From the NCBI GenBank assembly GCA_020634565.1, contig JACKBN010000022.1, positions 1 through 57,273 on the forward strand: 57,273 bases of DNA, read 5' to 3'. Every line of letters starts with the position of its first letter. The stretch's first letter is position 1. Both the position numbers and the translations under genes were made by a program. The stretch is from Ardenticatenaceae bacterium. GTDB lineage: Bacteria; Chloroflexota; Anaerolineae; Promineifilales; Promineifilaceae. The notes under the pieces were generated by a model. It was given only the letters and a program-made list of their open reading frames with translations, was not told where the DNA came from and ran no database searches. Of this stretch, positions 26,800 through 36,319 are shown piece by piece.

Positions 26800-28743
26800 C
26801 GATGGTTGTTGCAGCCAGACGACCTGGTACGGTTCCAGCGTAAGGTCTTGCCACATGTCGATGGGCTGCTCGGTGAGCCGGTTGATGAGCAGACCGTTGA
26901 AGCCCAGTTCGTGCAGCCGATTGCGGCTGATGGTTTGATGCTCCTCGGTGACGTTGGCCAGGATGAGCAGCCGCCCGCGCGGATTGTCGCGCAGCAGCGC
27001 AAAGACGTGGTCGTTGTTGGCCCAGACGGGGTAAACGGCCGTTTCTGCATGCAGCACTTTGGTTCGTTGACGAGCCGCAATAAGTTGACATAAATTTGTA
27101 TAGATGCGCCCTGTGACCGTTTGTTCGTTGTGCCGCTCGGCCGCTTTGTCCCAATCCATAAATGGTCGGTGAATCCAGCGGCTGTCCGTAGCTAAATCTG
27201 GGTTTTCCAGGTAGCTGTGATCATTCAGCATCCCAATTTCGTCGCCCATGTAGATGAGCGGGATGCCGCCGTAGGCAAAGATGAGATTGTGCAGCAGTAA
27301 AATGCGGCGAATGGCCAGTTCCACTTCGGACCAGTTGGCATTGGTAACGGCCGTTTCCAATCCCGCCAACGATGCCAACGCCCCATTCACCCGCCGGTCG
27401 TTGTTTTTGGGATTGAACTGGAAGGTCGTGCCGGCGGCAAACGAGCCCTCAAATCTGCCCGTGTAAAAATCGCTGAGGAAGGCGCGATGCGCGTATCCAT
27501 CCAGACCCACCTGTGCCGCATCCTCTTCGGTAATGGCCCAGCCGATGTCATCGTGGCAGCGCACGTAAGTGACCCAGCTCGCCCCGGAGGGGATGAGCGG
27601 CATGTTTTGCAGCGCCTTGGTCGCCAGTACCGCCTTGCGCTCTGCCAGGCAGCTCCACAGCACCACCATGAGCACGTTGTGGTAGGCCAGATGGCACTCC
27701 TTGTTGGCGGCCACGCCGCGCCCCAGGTACGGGATGAGCTGCGGCGGCGAGACGATCGCCTCAGCCTTGAGCAGCAGCCCCGGCGCGGCCAAGCGGCTGA
27801 GGGCGCGGAACGCTTGCAGCAGCAGATGGGTTTCTGGCTGGTTTTCGCAGTCGGTGCCCAGGCGCTTCCACATGAAGGCCACTGCATCCAGCCGCAAAAT
27901 CTCGACGCCCTGGTTGGCCAGGTAGAGCATAATTTCCAGCATTTCTGTGAAAACGGCCGGATTTTGGTAGTTCAAATCCCACTGGTATTCGTTAAACGTG
28001 GTCCAGACCCATTTTTCCAAGTCGTCGTAGTAGGTGAAGTTGCCCGCCTTGAAGTCGGGGAAGATCTCGCGCAGGGTTTGCTCGTAGGCGTCCGGCTGGG
28101 CGCGGTCGGGGAACATCAGGTAGTAATCCTGGTAGGTGGTATCCCCGGCGCGTGCTTTGTTGGCCCATTCATGCTCTTTGGCGGTGTGGTTGCAAACCAG
28201 GTCGATGCAGAGGCTGATGTTGTTGTGGCGTAGTTCGGTGGTTAGATGGGCCAAATCAGCCATGCTGCCCAGTCGGGAATTGACCTGCCGGTAATCCATC
28301 ACGGCGTAGCCGCCGTCGTTGGCACCGGGGCGGGGTTGCAGTAGGGGCATCAGGTGCAGGTAGGTAATGCCCAGTTCATTCAGGTACTCAATTTTGCTGG
28401 CCACGCCGTTGAGATCACCAGCAAAACGGTCAGTGTAGGCGACGTAGCCGAGCATGTTGGATTTTTGGTACCAGTCGGGCTGAAGCAGTCGCTTTTCGTC
28501 GAGCAGGTGCATCTCATTGGGGCGTTCGGCGTAGGCGCGACCGATGCGGGTGATCGTATCGGCCAGCCACGGTTCAAAGGTGTCGAGATGGCCATAGAGG
28601 TGGTGTAACGGCCGTATCACATCGTCCCAATGCACTTCCAGCCGCTGCAAAAACTGGTTCTGCCGGTACTTGTACAGCCTGGCAAAGGTGGGGTCTTGGG
28701 ACACTTGTTCTTTGATTTGGTTTTGTACTGACGTCGCGATCAT
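26797..28743 (-). CDS. ams: Amylosucrase (GH13 subfamily 4)
   Basis: A 648-aa GH13 enzyme, close to the roughly 640 aa of known amylosucrases. It converts sucrose to alpha-1,4-glucan and fructose. Visible landmarks: the N-terminal helical domain, GYVAYTDRFAGDL near residue 118, nucleophile in EILRLDAVAFMWKRLGTDCEN near 290, acid/base in LLKAEAIV near 335, and stabilising Asp in VRCHDDIGWA near 390. The CEN-PETHLLLQAF sequence following the nucleophile is specific to the amylosucrase/TreS side of GH13. No ribosome site is visible before ATG 28743. It lies in the alpha-glucoside operon before the fructokinase. Sucrose hydrolase is the main alternative. Confidence 0.9.
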   Translation of the reverse strand: MIATSVQNQIKEQVSQDPTFARLYKYRQNQFLQRLEVHWDDVIRPLHHLYGHLDTFEPWLADTITRIGRAYAERPNEMHLLDEKRLLQPDWYQKSNMLGYVAYTDRFAGDLNGVASKIEYLNELGITYLHLMPLLQPRPGANDGGYAVMDYRQVNSRLGSMADLAHLTTELRHNNISLCIDLVCNHTAKEHEWANKARAGDTTYQDYYLMFPDRAQPDAYEQTLREIFPDFKAGNFTYYDDLEKWVWTTFNEYQWDLNYQNPAVFTEMLEIMLYLANQGVEILRLDAVAFMWKRLGTDCENQPETHLLLQAFRALSRLAAPGLLLKAEAIVSPPQLIPYLGRGVAANKECHLAYHNVLMVVLWSCLAERKAVLATKALQNMPLIPSGASWVTYVRCHDDIGWAITEEDAAQVGLDGYAHRAFLSDFYTGRFEGSFAAGTTFQFNPKNNDRRVNGALASLAGLETAVTNANWSEVELAIRRILLLHNLIFAYGGIPLIYMGDEIGMLNDHSYLENPDLATDSRWIHRPFMDWDKAAERHNEQTVTGRIYTNLCQLIAARQRTKVLHAETAVYPVWANNDHVFALLRDNPRGRLLILANVTEEHQTISRNRLHELGFNGLLINRLTEQPIDMWQDLTLEPYQVVWLQQPS

Positions 28744-28763
28744 AAGTGGTAATTGGTTGATTG

Positions 28764-28845
28764 ACCCTCACCCCAGCCCTCTCCTTACAAGGGAGAGGGA
28801 GCCAGATTCCCTCCCCCTCTCAGGGGGAGGGTTAGGGTGGGGGTA
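28764..28845. repeat. CCCTCACCCC-type palindromic repeat element
   Basis: An 82-bp GC-rich element between two GH13 genes with nested hairpins: CCCTCTCC/GGGAGAGGG, CCCTCCCCCT/AGGGGGAGGG, and outer CCCTCACCCC against GGGTGGGGG. Elements of this style are widespread dispersed repeats in many bacteria. It does not interrupt a gene and may act as a 3' mRNA stabiliser or transcription stop. Confidence 0.7.
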
Positions 28846-28851
28846 AAATGT

Positions 28852-30462
28852 TTAGACGAGCCAATGGGCAGCAAACGGCCGTAATTCAACCGTTTGTCCA
28901 TCTGGGGCTAATTGATACTTGAATGCCGGGTTTGCGGCAAGCAAATCGGTGTATGTTTCGGGCAAATTGAGCTGGGCCGTTTGCGGCTGGTCGCTCAGGT
29001 TGAAGAGGCAGAGGACGGTTTGGTTGTTGGTGGTGCGGGTGTAGGCGAGAACGGCCGTATTGCCAGTACCCACAAATTCAAACACCCCATCCCCAAAAGC
29101 AGGAATGTTCCCGCGCGTTTGGATCAAAAAGCGCATCAAGTTCAGGTAAGATGTTGGCTCTTTTTCCTGTGCCGCCACGTTGCGTGTTTGGTAACCGTAC
29201 ACCTCATCGTTGTGGATGGGGAAGTAGGTCTCCACCGCGCTGGTGAAGCCAGCTTGATGATCGTCGCTCCACTGCATGGGGGTGCGGCAGCCGTGCCGGT
29301 CTGGCAGCCAGATGTTGTCGCCCATGCCAATCTCGTCGCCGTAGTACACAATCGGCGTGCCCGGCAGCGACAAAAAGAGGGCGTGCAGCAGGAACCATTT
29401 CGGCTTGTTGTCGTCCAGCAGGGGAGCTAGCCGCCGCCGGATGCCCAAATTGAGCTTCATGCGCGGATCGGGCGCGTACTGGTCCCACATCCATTGGCGC
29501 ACTTCGGGCGTCACCATTTCCAGGGTCAGCTCATCGTGGTTGCGCAAAAAGGTCATCCACTGTGCGTTGGCGGGGATGTCTGGCGTGCGCGCCCAAATCT
29601 CCTCGATGGGCGTTTTGTCGCCCGCCTTCACCGATTGGTACAGCCGGGGCATGATGGGGAAGTGGAAGCAAATCTGGAATTCAGGGTCTTCCTCGGTGCC
29701 GAAGTAGGGCAGCAAATCTTCGGGCCACTGGTTGGCTTCGGCGATGAGGACGCGGCCCGGATATTCGGTGTCCACCATGCGGCGCATTTTTGCAGGAAGC
29801 CGTGGGTCTCCGGCAGATTTTCGCAGTTGGTGCCTTCGCGCTCGTACAGGTAGGGGATGGCATCGACGCGGAATCCGTCAACCCATGTCCAGCCAGTGGC
29901 GGATGACGTTGAACATTTCTTCATGCACCTGGGGATTGTCGTAGTTGAGGTCGGGCTGGCTGCTGTAGAAGCGGTGCCAGAAGTATTGCCCGGCCACCTC
30001 GTCGTAGGTCCAGTTGGACGCTTCGGTGTCCAGGAAAATGATGCGGGCGTCGCTGTACTCAGTGCCGGTATCGCTCCAAACGTAGTAGTCGCGGTAGGGC
30101 GAATTTTTATCTTTGCGCGCTTCCTGGAACCAATGATGCTGATCCGAAGTGTGGTTGGTGACTAAATCGGTCACCACTTTGAGGCCACGTTCGTGGGCGG
30201 CGGCGACAAATGCTTTGAAGTCGTCCAGGGTGCCGTAGTCGGGATGTACTTCGTAATAATCGGCGATGTCGTAGCCGTCGTCTTTGAGCGGTGAGGCGTA
30301 GTGGGGCATGATCCAGATGCAATCTACGCCGAGGGATTGGATGTGGTCGAGATGCTGGATGGCGCCGCGAAAGTCGCCGTTGCCGTCGCCGGTGCTGTCC
30401 TGGTAGGCGCGGATGTAGAGTTCGTAGAAGACGGCCGTTTTATACCAAAAAGGATCACTCAT
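28852..30462 (-). pseudogene. treS: Trehalose-synthase-like GH13 gene with two frame-shifting indels
   Basis: The intact reading would be a roughly 536-aa GH13 trehalose synthase (maltose to trehalose isomerase). Residues 1-194 are in frame to a TGA at 29878-29880. Family alignment from memory expects MGVDGFRVD, which would need about two more bases there. The shifted frame then carries DGFRVDAIPYLYEREGTNCEN, with the catalytic nucleophile, until an A5 run at about 29789-29793 where one A is missing. After that the original frame resumes and runs intact with EANQWPED and NHDELTLE. The two changes sum to three bases. Either the gene is truly broken in its active-site segment, or these are assembly errors. 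AAGGA precedes ATG 30462, and it lies between two GH13 genes in one operon. Confidence 0.8.
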
Positions 30463-30476
30463 GGTCGCAAATTCCT

Positions 30477-32090
30477 TTACTTGAGCTGCAACAAAACACT
30501 TTCGTGCGGCTGAAGCGTGAATGTTGTGCCACTGTGGGCGTTGAAGTGGGTAGAAAGCAGCGTCTCGGCACTGCTGGTCAGATGGTTCAGGTCGATGGGG
30601 CGGGATTGGTCGCCAAAATTGAGGCAGACCAGCAGACGCTGGTCCCCAGCTTCACGCAGGTAAGCCAGCAGGTCGTCGCCCAGGCCATCGACAAAAGTGA
30701 ACGCGCCGTTGTGCAGTGCGGGGTGGCTGCGGCGCAGCTGAATCAATGTTTTATAAAAGTTCAGGGTCGATTGCTTGTCTGCCAGTTCGGCGGCGACGTT
30801 GCGCGTTTGGTAATCGTCGGCAACGGGCAGCCACGGCTCGCTGCTGGTGAAACCGGCGTGGGGCGAGGCGTCCCACTGCATCGGCGTGCGCTCGGGGTCG
30901 CGGCCAAAATCCCCTTCGGGCATGTTGATCCCCCACGGGTCGATGCGCTGCGCGACGGGAATGAACACATCTTCCATGCCCAACTCGTCGCCATAGTACA
31001 GCGTGGGGATGCCCCACAGCGTCAGCAGCAGCATGGCCACGGAGCGGTGATTTTTGTAGCCGTAGCGGGTGGCAAAGCGGTGAATGTCGTGGTTGCCGTA
31101 GACGAAGTTAGGCCAGCCGCCAGCGGGCAGAATATCGTAATAATCGCCAAGGATTTGGCGCACGGTGGGGGCGTGCCAGTCGGCATGGAGCAGCTTGAAG
31201 TTGAAGGGGATGTCGTAGCCATCGAGCGGACGGCCGTAGTAGGGAATCAGCCCGGACACGTCCACCGTGCCCGTTTCGCCGATGTGCACGCGTTCTTCAA
31301 ATTCATCAAACACGCGCCGCATCAAGCGCACATGCTCGAACATTTCTGGTTGTTCGACGGTGTAGCGCGGTTCCAGCGTGTGCCCCCACATTTCCCAGTA
31401 GCTGCCTGGCGTGACGGGCGGATTGTCCTGAAATGAGTCGTGCTTGATGAGGCAGAGGATGGCATCGACGCGGAAGCCATCGACGCCGCGCTGAAGCCAG
31501 AAGCGGAGCGCATTGTGCATCGCTTCAACCACCTCGGGATTGCGCCAGTTGAGGTCGGGCTGTTCGGGCAGGAAGCTGTGCATGTAATATTGCTGCGTCT
31601 TTTCGTCCCAGGTCCAGGCGGGGCCGCCAAACATGGAGACCCAGTTGTTGGGCACTGAGCCGTCTGGTTTGGCGTCGCGCCAGATGTACCAATTGCGCTT
31701 GGCGTTGTCGCGGGAACTGCGAGATTCCAGGAACCAGGGATGCTGGTTGGAGGAGTGATTGGGCACAAAGTCGAGAATGATTTTGAGATTGCGTGTGTGA
31801 GCTTCATCCAGCAGGCGGTCAAACGTTTCCAGGTCGCCAAACATGGGGTGGATGTCACAGTAGTCGGAGACGTCGTAGCCAAAGTCGGCCATGGGGCTGG
31901 GGAAGATGGGTGAAATCCAGATGGCGTTGATGCCGAGGTCCACCAGGTAATCGAGCCGGTTGATGATGCCGTTTAGGTCGCCGATGCCGTCGCCGGTGCT
32001 GTCCTGGAAGCTGCGGGGGTAGATTTGGTAGAAGACGGCCGTTTGCCACCATTTCAGGTTCTGCGTGCCGTGGGGATGGTACGTTTTCAT
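30477..32090 (-). CDS. GH13 alpha-glucosidase
   Basis: A 537-aa GH13 exo-acting alpha-glucosidase or oligo-1,6-glucosidase type enzyme. It opens with WWQTAVFYQIYPRSFQDSTGDGIGDL near residue 14, then has DFVPNHSS near 110, nucleophile Asp in GVDGFRVDAIL near 205, acid/base Glu in VHIGETG near 275 and NHDIHRF near 335. By family knowledge it hydrolyses short alpha-glucosides in the cytoplasm; the exact linkage preference is not determinable. GGAG lies upstream of ATG 32090. It is the first gene of the minus-strand GH13 set; the ABC importer genes further upstream have the same orientation but are separated by a plus-strand lipoprotein gene. Confidence 0.88.
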   Translation of the reverse strand: MKTYHPHGTQNLKWWQTAVFYQIYPRSFQDSTGDGIGDLNGIINRLDYLVDLGINAIWISPIFPSPMADFGYDVSDYCDIHPMFGDLETFDRLLDEAHTRNLKIILDFVPNHSSNQHPWFLESRSSRDNAKRNWYIWRDAKPDGSVPNNWVSMFGGPAWTWDEKTQQYYMHSFLPEQPDLNWRNPEVVEAMHNALRFWLQRGVDGFRVDAILCLIKHDSFQDNPPVTPGSYWEMWGHTLEPRYTVEQPEMFEHVRLMRRVFDEFEERVHIGETGTVDVSGLIPYYGRPLDGYDIPFNFKLLHADWHAPTVRQILGDYYDILPAGGWPNFVYGNHDIHRFATRYGYKNHRSVAMLLLTLWGIPTLYYGDELGMEDVFIPVAQRIDPWGINMPEGDFGRDPERTPMQWDASPHAGFTSSEPWLPVADDYQTRNVAAELADKQSTLNFYKTLIQLRRSHPALHNGAFTFVDGLGDDLLAYLREAGDQRLLVCLNFGDQSRPIDLNHLTSSAETLLSTHFNAHSGTTFTLQPHESVLLQLK

Positions 32091-32223
32091 CGCGTTCGTA
32101 AAACTCCAGTTTTGTTTGAGATTATTGTTTTGCAGGGTACCTTACAGAAGTTGGTTGATTCCTACGGTACTATTTCCGCAAAGCGATCGATTTTAGCGTA
32201 CAGAATCAGGAAAATACAACGAT

Positions 32224-32684
32224 ATGCTGGCAAAAAAACGAATCATCCTACTTGCTGCTGTGATGTGGTTGGCAGCTTGTGTGTGCCTAACCACAACCCT
32301 GCAGAGGAAACGGCCGTTGCCATCATTCAGGCCAATCGCGACCCAGACGTGCCGCCATTACCCTTTCCCGACAATCCCGATCCGGACCAGTGCGGCATTC
32401 CGACAGTCTGGGGCAGCGATGGCACCGCCTGGCTCACCGGCCTCTACGAAGGCGAACTGATACAGCCCAACGTTTTGCTCTATGACAGCCATTCCCGCTT
32501 GAGCATCACCGCGCAAGCCCCGCATGGTTCGCAAGTTAAAGTGATTCTCTACCAACAAAATCCGGTGCTCGATTACTACCTGGTAAAAATAGAAGGGGCA
32601 CCAAAACCCAATGAAGGCTGGGTTCCAGGCCCCTTTCTATCTTTTGATCCCGTTACAGAGTTGGAAGACCTGCCAAACAGCTAA
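32224..32684 (+). pseudogene. Small lipoprotein gene with frameshift in a (TG)4 run
   Basis: ATG 32224 starts a clean lipoprotein signal, MLAKKRIILLAAVMWLAAC, ending in an LAAC lipobox. The frame then becomes unnatural. If one TG is removed from the (TG)4 run at 32278-32285, the reading continues as CVPNHNPAEETAVAI and runs to the stop at 32682-32684 as a protein-like 152-residue chain. That chain has an SH3-like ending (GWVPGPFLSFDP). So this is either a phase-variable or broken lipoprotein, or an assembly indel. Function unknown. It stands divergently from the GH13 operon and converges on the ABC permease. The divergent gap 32091-32223 has no clear promoter that I can name. Confidence 0.6.
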
Positions 32685-32704
32685 AGATCATCTATCTGGC
32701 AGGT
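32668..32704. terminator. Inverted repeat between convergent genes
   Basis: ACCTGCCA (32668-32675) and TGGCAGGT (32697-32704) form an 8-bp stem spanning the lipoprotein stop codon, before the convergent permease stop. It resembles the CCTGACAGGT arms of the 7.4-kb convergent structure. Confidence 0.45.
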
Positions 32705-32721
32705 TACTAAATAAGCGATAC

Positions 32722-33588
32722 TTACCCTTTCACTGCGCCAGCCGTCAAACCTTCCACAATCTTTTGCTGGAAAATTAAAACCAGAATCAACAGCGGAATA
32801 GTGATGAGAATGGCCGCCGCCATAATCTCGCCAAACGGTTCCTGGCGGGCAATTTGGCCGGTGAACAAGGCCATCACCACGGGTACCGTGCGGGCGCTGG
32901 ATTCAATGGTGGTGAAGGTAAGCGCAAACAGGTATTCATTCCAGGCCTGGATGAACGCCAGCAGCCCGGTGGTGACCAGCGCGGGCATTGTCAGGGGCAG
33001 CAAAATCTTGTAGAACGTCTGGAAAGGCGTTGCCCCATCCACTTGTGCCGACTGCATCAGCTCTGTGGGTAGCCCTCTAAAGAAAGAGGTCATGACCCAG
33101 GTGGTAAAGGGCAGGGTAAAGATCATGTAAGACAAGATCATACTGGCAATGGCCGGAATTCCCAGCTCGCGAATCACGGCATAGAGGCCGGTCAGCACCG
33201 CCACCTGCGGGAACATGGTCATGGACAAAATTAAGTAGAGCGATGGTGTTTTACCTTTGAAGCGCAGCTTACCCAAAGCAAAGGCGGCAAATGATCCGAC
33301 CATTAAAGATAAAACAGTGGTCGTTCCGGCCACAATGGTGCTGTTAATGAGACCGCGGCCAAAATCCTTATTCTGGAAAACCCCTTGGTAGTTGTTTAGG
33401 CTGAAGGAGATTTCGTTGGTTGCTGGATCGCGTGGCAGGAATGTCGCCGGTGTCATTTGCAACTGATTTTCCGTTTTGAACGAAGAGTTAATGGCCCAAT
33501 AAAACGGAAACAGGAGATAAATGGAGACAATGGCCAAAACCGCGTAGAACAAGATCCGATTGATGATGTGCTTGGTTTCTTTAGTCAT
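32722..33588 (-). CDS. Sugar ABC transporter permease, MalG-like
   Basis: A 288-aa inner-membrane permease with about six helices. The family EAA loop is near residue 190 (ELMQSAQVDGATPFQTFYKILLPL). It is the second permease of a carbohydrate importer (CUT1 family). I use ATG 33588, with TAGGAG six bases upstream; it overlaps the other permease's stop by 8 bp, indicating translational coupling. No ATPase gene is nearby, which is usual for CUT1 systems that share a remote ATPase. Confidence 0.9.
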   Translation of the reverse strand: MTKETKHIINRILFYAVLAIVSIYLLFPFYWAINSSFKTENQLQMTPATFLPRDPATNEISFSLNNYQGVFQNKDFGRGLINSTIVAGTTTVLSLMVGSFAAFALGKLRFKGKTPSLYLILSMTMFPQVAVLTGLYAVIRELGIPAIASMILSYMIFTLPFTTWVMTSFFRGLPTELMQSAQVDGATPFQTFYKILLPLTMPALVTTGLLAFIQAWNEYLFALTFTTIESSARTVPVVMALFTGQIARQEPFGEIMAAAILITIPLLILVLIFQQKIVEGLTAGAVKG

Positions 33589-34669
33589 TGTCAACTCCTA
33601 GTAATCTGATGTAGCCGATAGCAAAAACGGTGATAATTACAAAAATAACCACACTGGTGGCGGAGGAGTAACCCATGCGCTGGCCGTTAATAAGTTCGTA
33701 GTAGGCATAGCTGGCCATGGAATACCGCTTTTGGGCCAATACGATCTGGAAGAGGTCGAACACGCGTACGGCATCCAGCGTCCGGAAGACGAGAGCTACG
33801 GCAATGGTGGGTCGCAGTAGCGGCAGAGTTACCGACCAGAACTGGCGGAATTTGCCAGCGCCATCTACGTCAGCTGCTTCGTACAAATCGCCAGGAATGA
33901 GCTGCAAACCAGCCAAGAGCAGCAAAGCCATGAAGGGAGTTGTTTTCCAGACGTCAATGATGATCATGGCGGGAACCTGCCACGCTTCACTGGCCAAGAA
34001 AGGAATTTGCCCATCGCCCAACCCCAGTATTTGGAAGACGACGTTCATGAAGCCCACGCGGGTAGAGGCAAACATCCATTCCCAAATACGGGAGGAAACG
34101 GCCGTTGGAATCACCCACGGCACCAGCATGAACACCCGCATCATGCCACGACCCTTGAAATTCATGTTCACCACCAAAGCGACAGCCAAGCCCAAAACAG
34201 TTTCAATGGCTACCGAAATAAAAGTGAACCTTAACGAGTCTCCAATTGAACGAATAAAATCTGCATCGGTTGCCCCGATAACGTATTGTGTGCCAAACAA
34301 ATTGAATTGGCTCAGTTCCCGATAGCGGCGTGGCTCACGTGGCAAAACACGAACCGCAGACTCATATTGCGTTTCACCCGTCTCTGGATCGACAACCACA
34401 TTGCCAGCGTCATCTAGCTCTGGTGGTGCCTTAACAATCGTCAAACTCAATAAATTGATAAAATTCTCAGCACCAACAAATTGTGGTTCTTGCCCACTCG
34501 CAAAAACACGATCTGTCACACTGTTATAGAAAACTGTTCCTAATGGATAAAAGGCAATCAAAATCAGGATGACAAAAGTCGGAATCATCAAATAATAAGC
34601 AAGTCGCGCCTCGCGCTTTGCCAAATCGCTGCCCCCACTCCCCTTCTTCGGTACAGTTGCTGCACTCAT
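33581..34669 (-). CDS. Sugar ABC transporter permease, MalF-like
   Basis: A 362-aa permease with an N-terminal helix after residue 22, a long external loop (about residues 45-150) and a C-terminal set of helices carrying the EAA-type loop (DLYEAADVDGAGKFRQFWSVTLPLLRP). It forms the heterodimeric channel with the MalG-like subunit, whose start it overlaps. It follows the binding-protein gene after a hairpin-rich gap. The substrate is probably sucrose or an alpha-glucoside, judged only from the adjacent GH13 genes. Confidence 0.9.
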   Translation of the reverse strand: MSAATVPKKGSGGSDLAKREARLAYYLMIPTFVILILIAFYPLGTVFYNSVTDRVFASGQEPQFVGAENFINLLSLTIVKAPPELDDAGNVVVDPETGETQYESAVRVLPREPRRYRELSQFNLFGTQYVIGATDADFIRSIGDSLRFTFISVAIETVLGLAVALVVNMNFKGRGMMRVFMLVPWVIPTAVSSRIWEWMFASTRVGFMNVVFQILGLGDGQIPFLASEAWQVPAMIIIDVWKTTPFMALLLLAGLQLIPGDLYEAADVDGAGKFRQFWSVTLPLLRPTIAVALVFRTLDAVRVFDLFQIVLAQKRYSMASYAYYELINGQRMGYSSATSVVIFVIITVFAIGYIRLLGVDND

Positions 34670-34711
34670 GTTTTTCCTCCCAACTCTTCATGATGACATG
34701 CGTGGATATTT

Positions 34712-34744
34712 AAAGAGGCGAGAGATTGCCTCTCGCCTCTTTTT
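34712..34744 (-). terminator. Intercistronic hairpin after the binding-protein gene
   Basis: A perfect 13-bp stem AAAGAGGCGAGAG / CTCTCGCCTCTTT with a 5-base loop lies between the binding-protein and permease genes. Such hairpins usually cut or stabilise transcripts so that the binding protein is made in excess. Confidence 0.7.
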
Positions 34745-34772
34745 GCGCTTGATTGGTTAACCAATCAAGCGC
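34745..34772. repeat. Perfect 28-bp palindrome downstream of binding-protein gene
   Basis: Arms GCGCTTGATTGGTT and AACCAATCAAGCGC meet with no loop. It directly abuts the hairpin at 34712-34744 and starts 12 bp from the binding-protein stop. In RNA it would be a tight hairpin; as DNA it has the form of a dimeric protein site. I consider 3'-end stabilisation most likely. Confidence 0.65.
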
Positions 34773-34784
34773 CTAAGGAGTTGC

Positions 34785-36170
34785 TTATTGGTCAAGAATG
34801 TCTTGCAGGTCCAGTTCCAAGACCTCGAAGGCCGTGGCGGCATCTTCTTCGCCCGTCAAAACGGAGTGAACCGAGTTGAAGAAGGCGGCAGATACGTCAG
34901 AATACTGCGGAGCTGTAGCAGTAGACGGCCGGGCGACGGCATTGATAAACACGTCGTACAGGCTGCCAAAGAACGGTGCAGCTTCCAGTACTTCAGGATC
35001 TTCGTACAGCGCTTTGATTGTGGGGTTCAAGCTACCTTCGATAGCGCGATATTTCTGCTCATCGTAGGAAGCCATGTATAAAGCCAGTTTTGCTGCTTCT
35101 TCGGGATGTTCGCTGTATTTGGAAACGGCCAACTGCCAGCCACCCAAGGTTGCTGCGCCAGAGCCAGAGTCACCAGCGGGCAGCGGGGTTACATCAAACA
35201 GACCAGCAATTACGCTGTCATCGGCATTGCCCAGGGAATAAGCATAGGGCCAGTTGCGCATGAACGCAGCGTTGCCAGCTTGCCACATGTTACGGGCATC
35301 TTCTTCACCAAAGGCGGTTACACCTTCGGGGGAGATAGTGCCAACCCAGCCAGCGGCCTGGTCAACAATGGCAGCAGCTTGCGGGTTGTTGATGCTGATG
35401 GTGCCATCGGGTTCAACAATGGAGCCACCGTCGTTGGAAGCGATCCATTCCAGCGCGTCACAGGTCAGACCTTCGTAGGCGTTGCCTTGCCAGACATAGC
35501 CCCAGAAGTCTTGGTTACCTTCAGCACGTTCGCCTTCCTGAATGGTCATAGCCATTTCTTCCAGGTCAGCCCAGGTTGCGGGCGGGCCATCGTAGCCATA
35601 TTTTTCCAGCAGGTCGGAGCGGTAGTACAGCAGACCAGCGTCGGTGAACCAGGGGATACCAATCAGTTTGCCGTCAACGGTGTTGTTCTGGATGATGGCA
35701 TCGAAATGATCGCCAGCTACGTCACGGGCACCGTATTCGTACAGGTCAACGAAATGCTCAGCCAGGTCACCAGGCCAGATAACGTCAATCTGGAAGACAT
35801 CGCCTTCGGGGGATTGGGCTTCGAACAGTTGCAGGTATGTACCCAGACGATCTTCAACAAAGTCTGGCGTCTCGATAACCTCAATGCGGATGCCCGGGTT
35901 CTCTGCCATGAACCGGTCGGCAACGGCCTGGGTCAGTTCTTTTTCTTGACCCACGTTACCACCAAAGATGCGCAAGACGATTTCTTCGTCTGAAGCCATA
36001 TCTTCTTCGGCCATGTCTTCTGAACCGGTGTCAGCGGTATCTTCTGTGGTGTCGGCAGCGGTGTCGGTTTCTTCTGTGGTTTCGGGCTCATCGCCACCAC
36101 CACAAGCGACCAACATTAGCGCGAAGGCCAGCAAGATTGCCAGCAATTTGAAATTCTTTTGGTTTAACAT
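34785..36170 (-). CDS. Sugar ABC transporter substrate-binding lipoprotein
   Basis: A 461-aa extracellular solute-binding protein (family 1, CUT1). The signal peptide ends in the lipobox LVACGG near residue 23, so it is lipid-anchored. An Asp/Glu/Thr-rich linker of about 35 residues follows, then the binding domain with ENPGIRIEVIETPDF and GKLIGIPWFTDAGLLYYR. AGGAGG lies ten bases before ATG 36170. It is located between the LacI gene and two permeases in the same orientation. Substrate is inferred as sucrose or an alpha-glucoside from the neighbourhood. Confidence 0.9.
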   Translation of the reverse strand: MLNQKNFKLLAILLAFALMLVACGGGDEPETTEETDTAADTTEDTADTGSEDMAEEDMASDEEIVLRIFGGNVGQEKELTQAVADRFMAENPGIRIEVIETPDFVEDRLGTYLQLFEAQSPEGDVFQIDVIWPGDLAEHFVDLYEYGARDVAGDHFDAIIQNNTVDGKLIGIPWFTDAGLLYYRSDLLEKYGYDGPPATWADLEEMAMTIQEGERAEGNQDFWGYVWQGNAYEGLTCDALEWIASNDGGSIVEPDGTISINNPQAAAIVDQAAGWVGTISPEGVTAFGEEDARNMWQAGNAAFMRNWPYAYSLGNADDSVIAGLFDVTPLPAGDSGSGAATLGGWQLAVSKYSEHPEEAAKLALYMASYDEQKYRAIEGSLNPTIKALYEDPEVLEAAPFFGSLYDVFINAVARPSTATAPQYSDVSAAFFNSVHSVLTGEEDAATAFEVLELDLQDILDQ

Positions 36171-36319
36171 GTTTTCTTGTCCTCCTAGGATTTTGTGTCT
36201 AAACCAATTTTAAAAACTAAATTACTTTGTTTGTTTATTTTTTCTTTCGCTATTACCTCCTCTAGGTGAGTTTACTGGTAGGTCCAATGTAAATAATGGA
36301 TGATGTCTGCTATATAAAT

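Noticed and set aside
28764..28845. Insertion sequence between GH13 genes
   Set aside because: No transposase and no target duplication visible; it matches the style of non-coding palindromic repeats.
29628..29924. A separate 98-aa gene inside the trehalose-synthase locus
   Set aside because: Its sequence is the missing catalytic segment of the same GH13 protein, out of frame because of two small indels.
32025..32684. A 219-aa ORF starting at 32025 over the lipoprotein
   Set aside because: Its N-terminal part lies antisense to the GH13 start and through the divergent promoter gap; the lipoprotein start at 32224 with a TG-run shift explains the region better.
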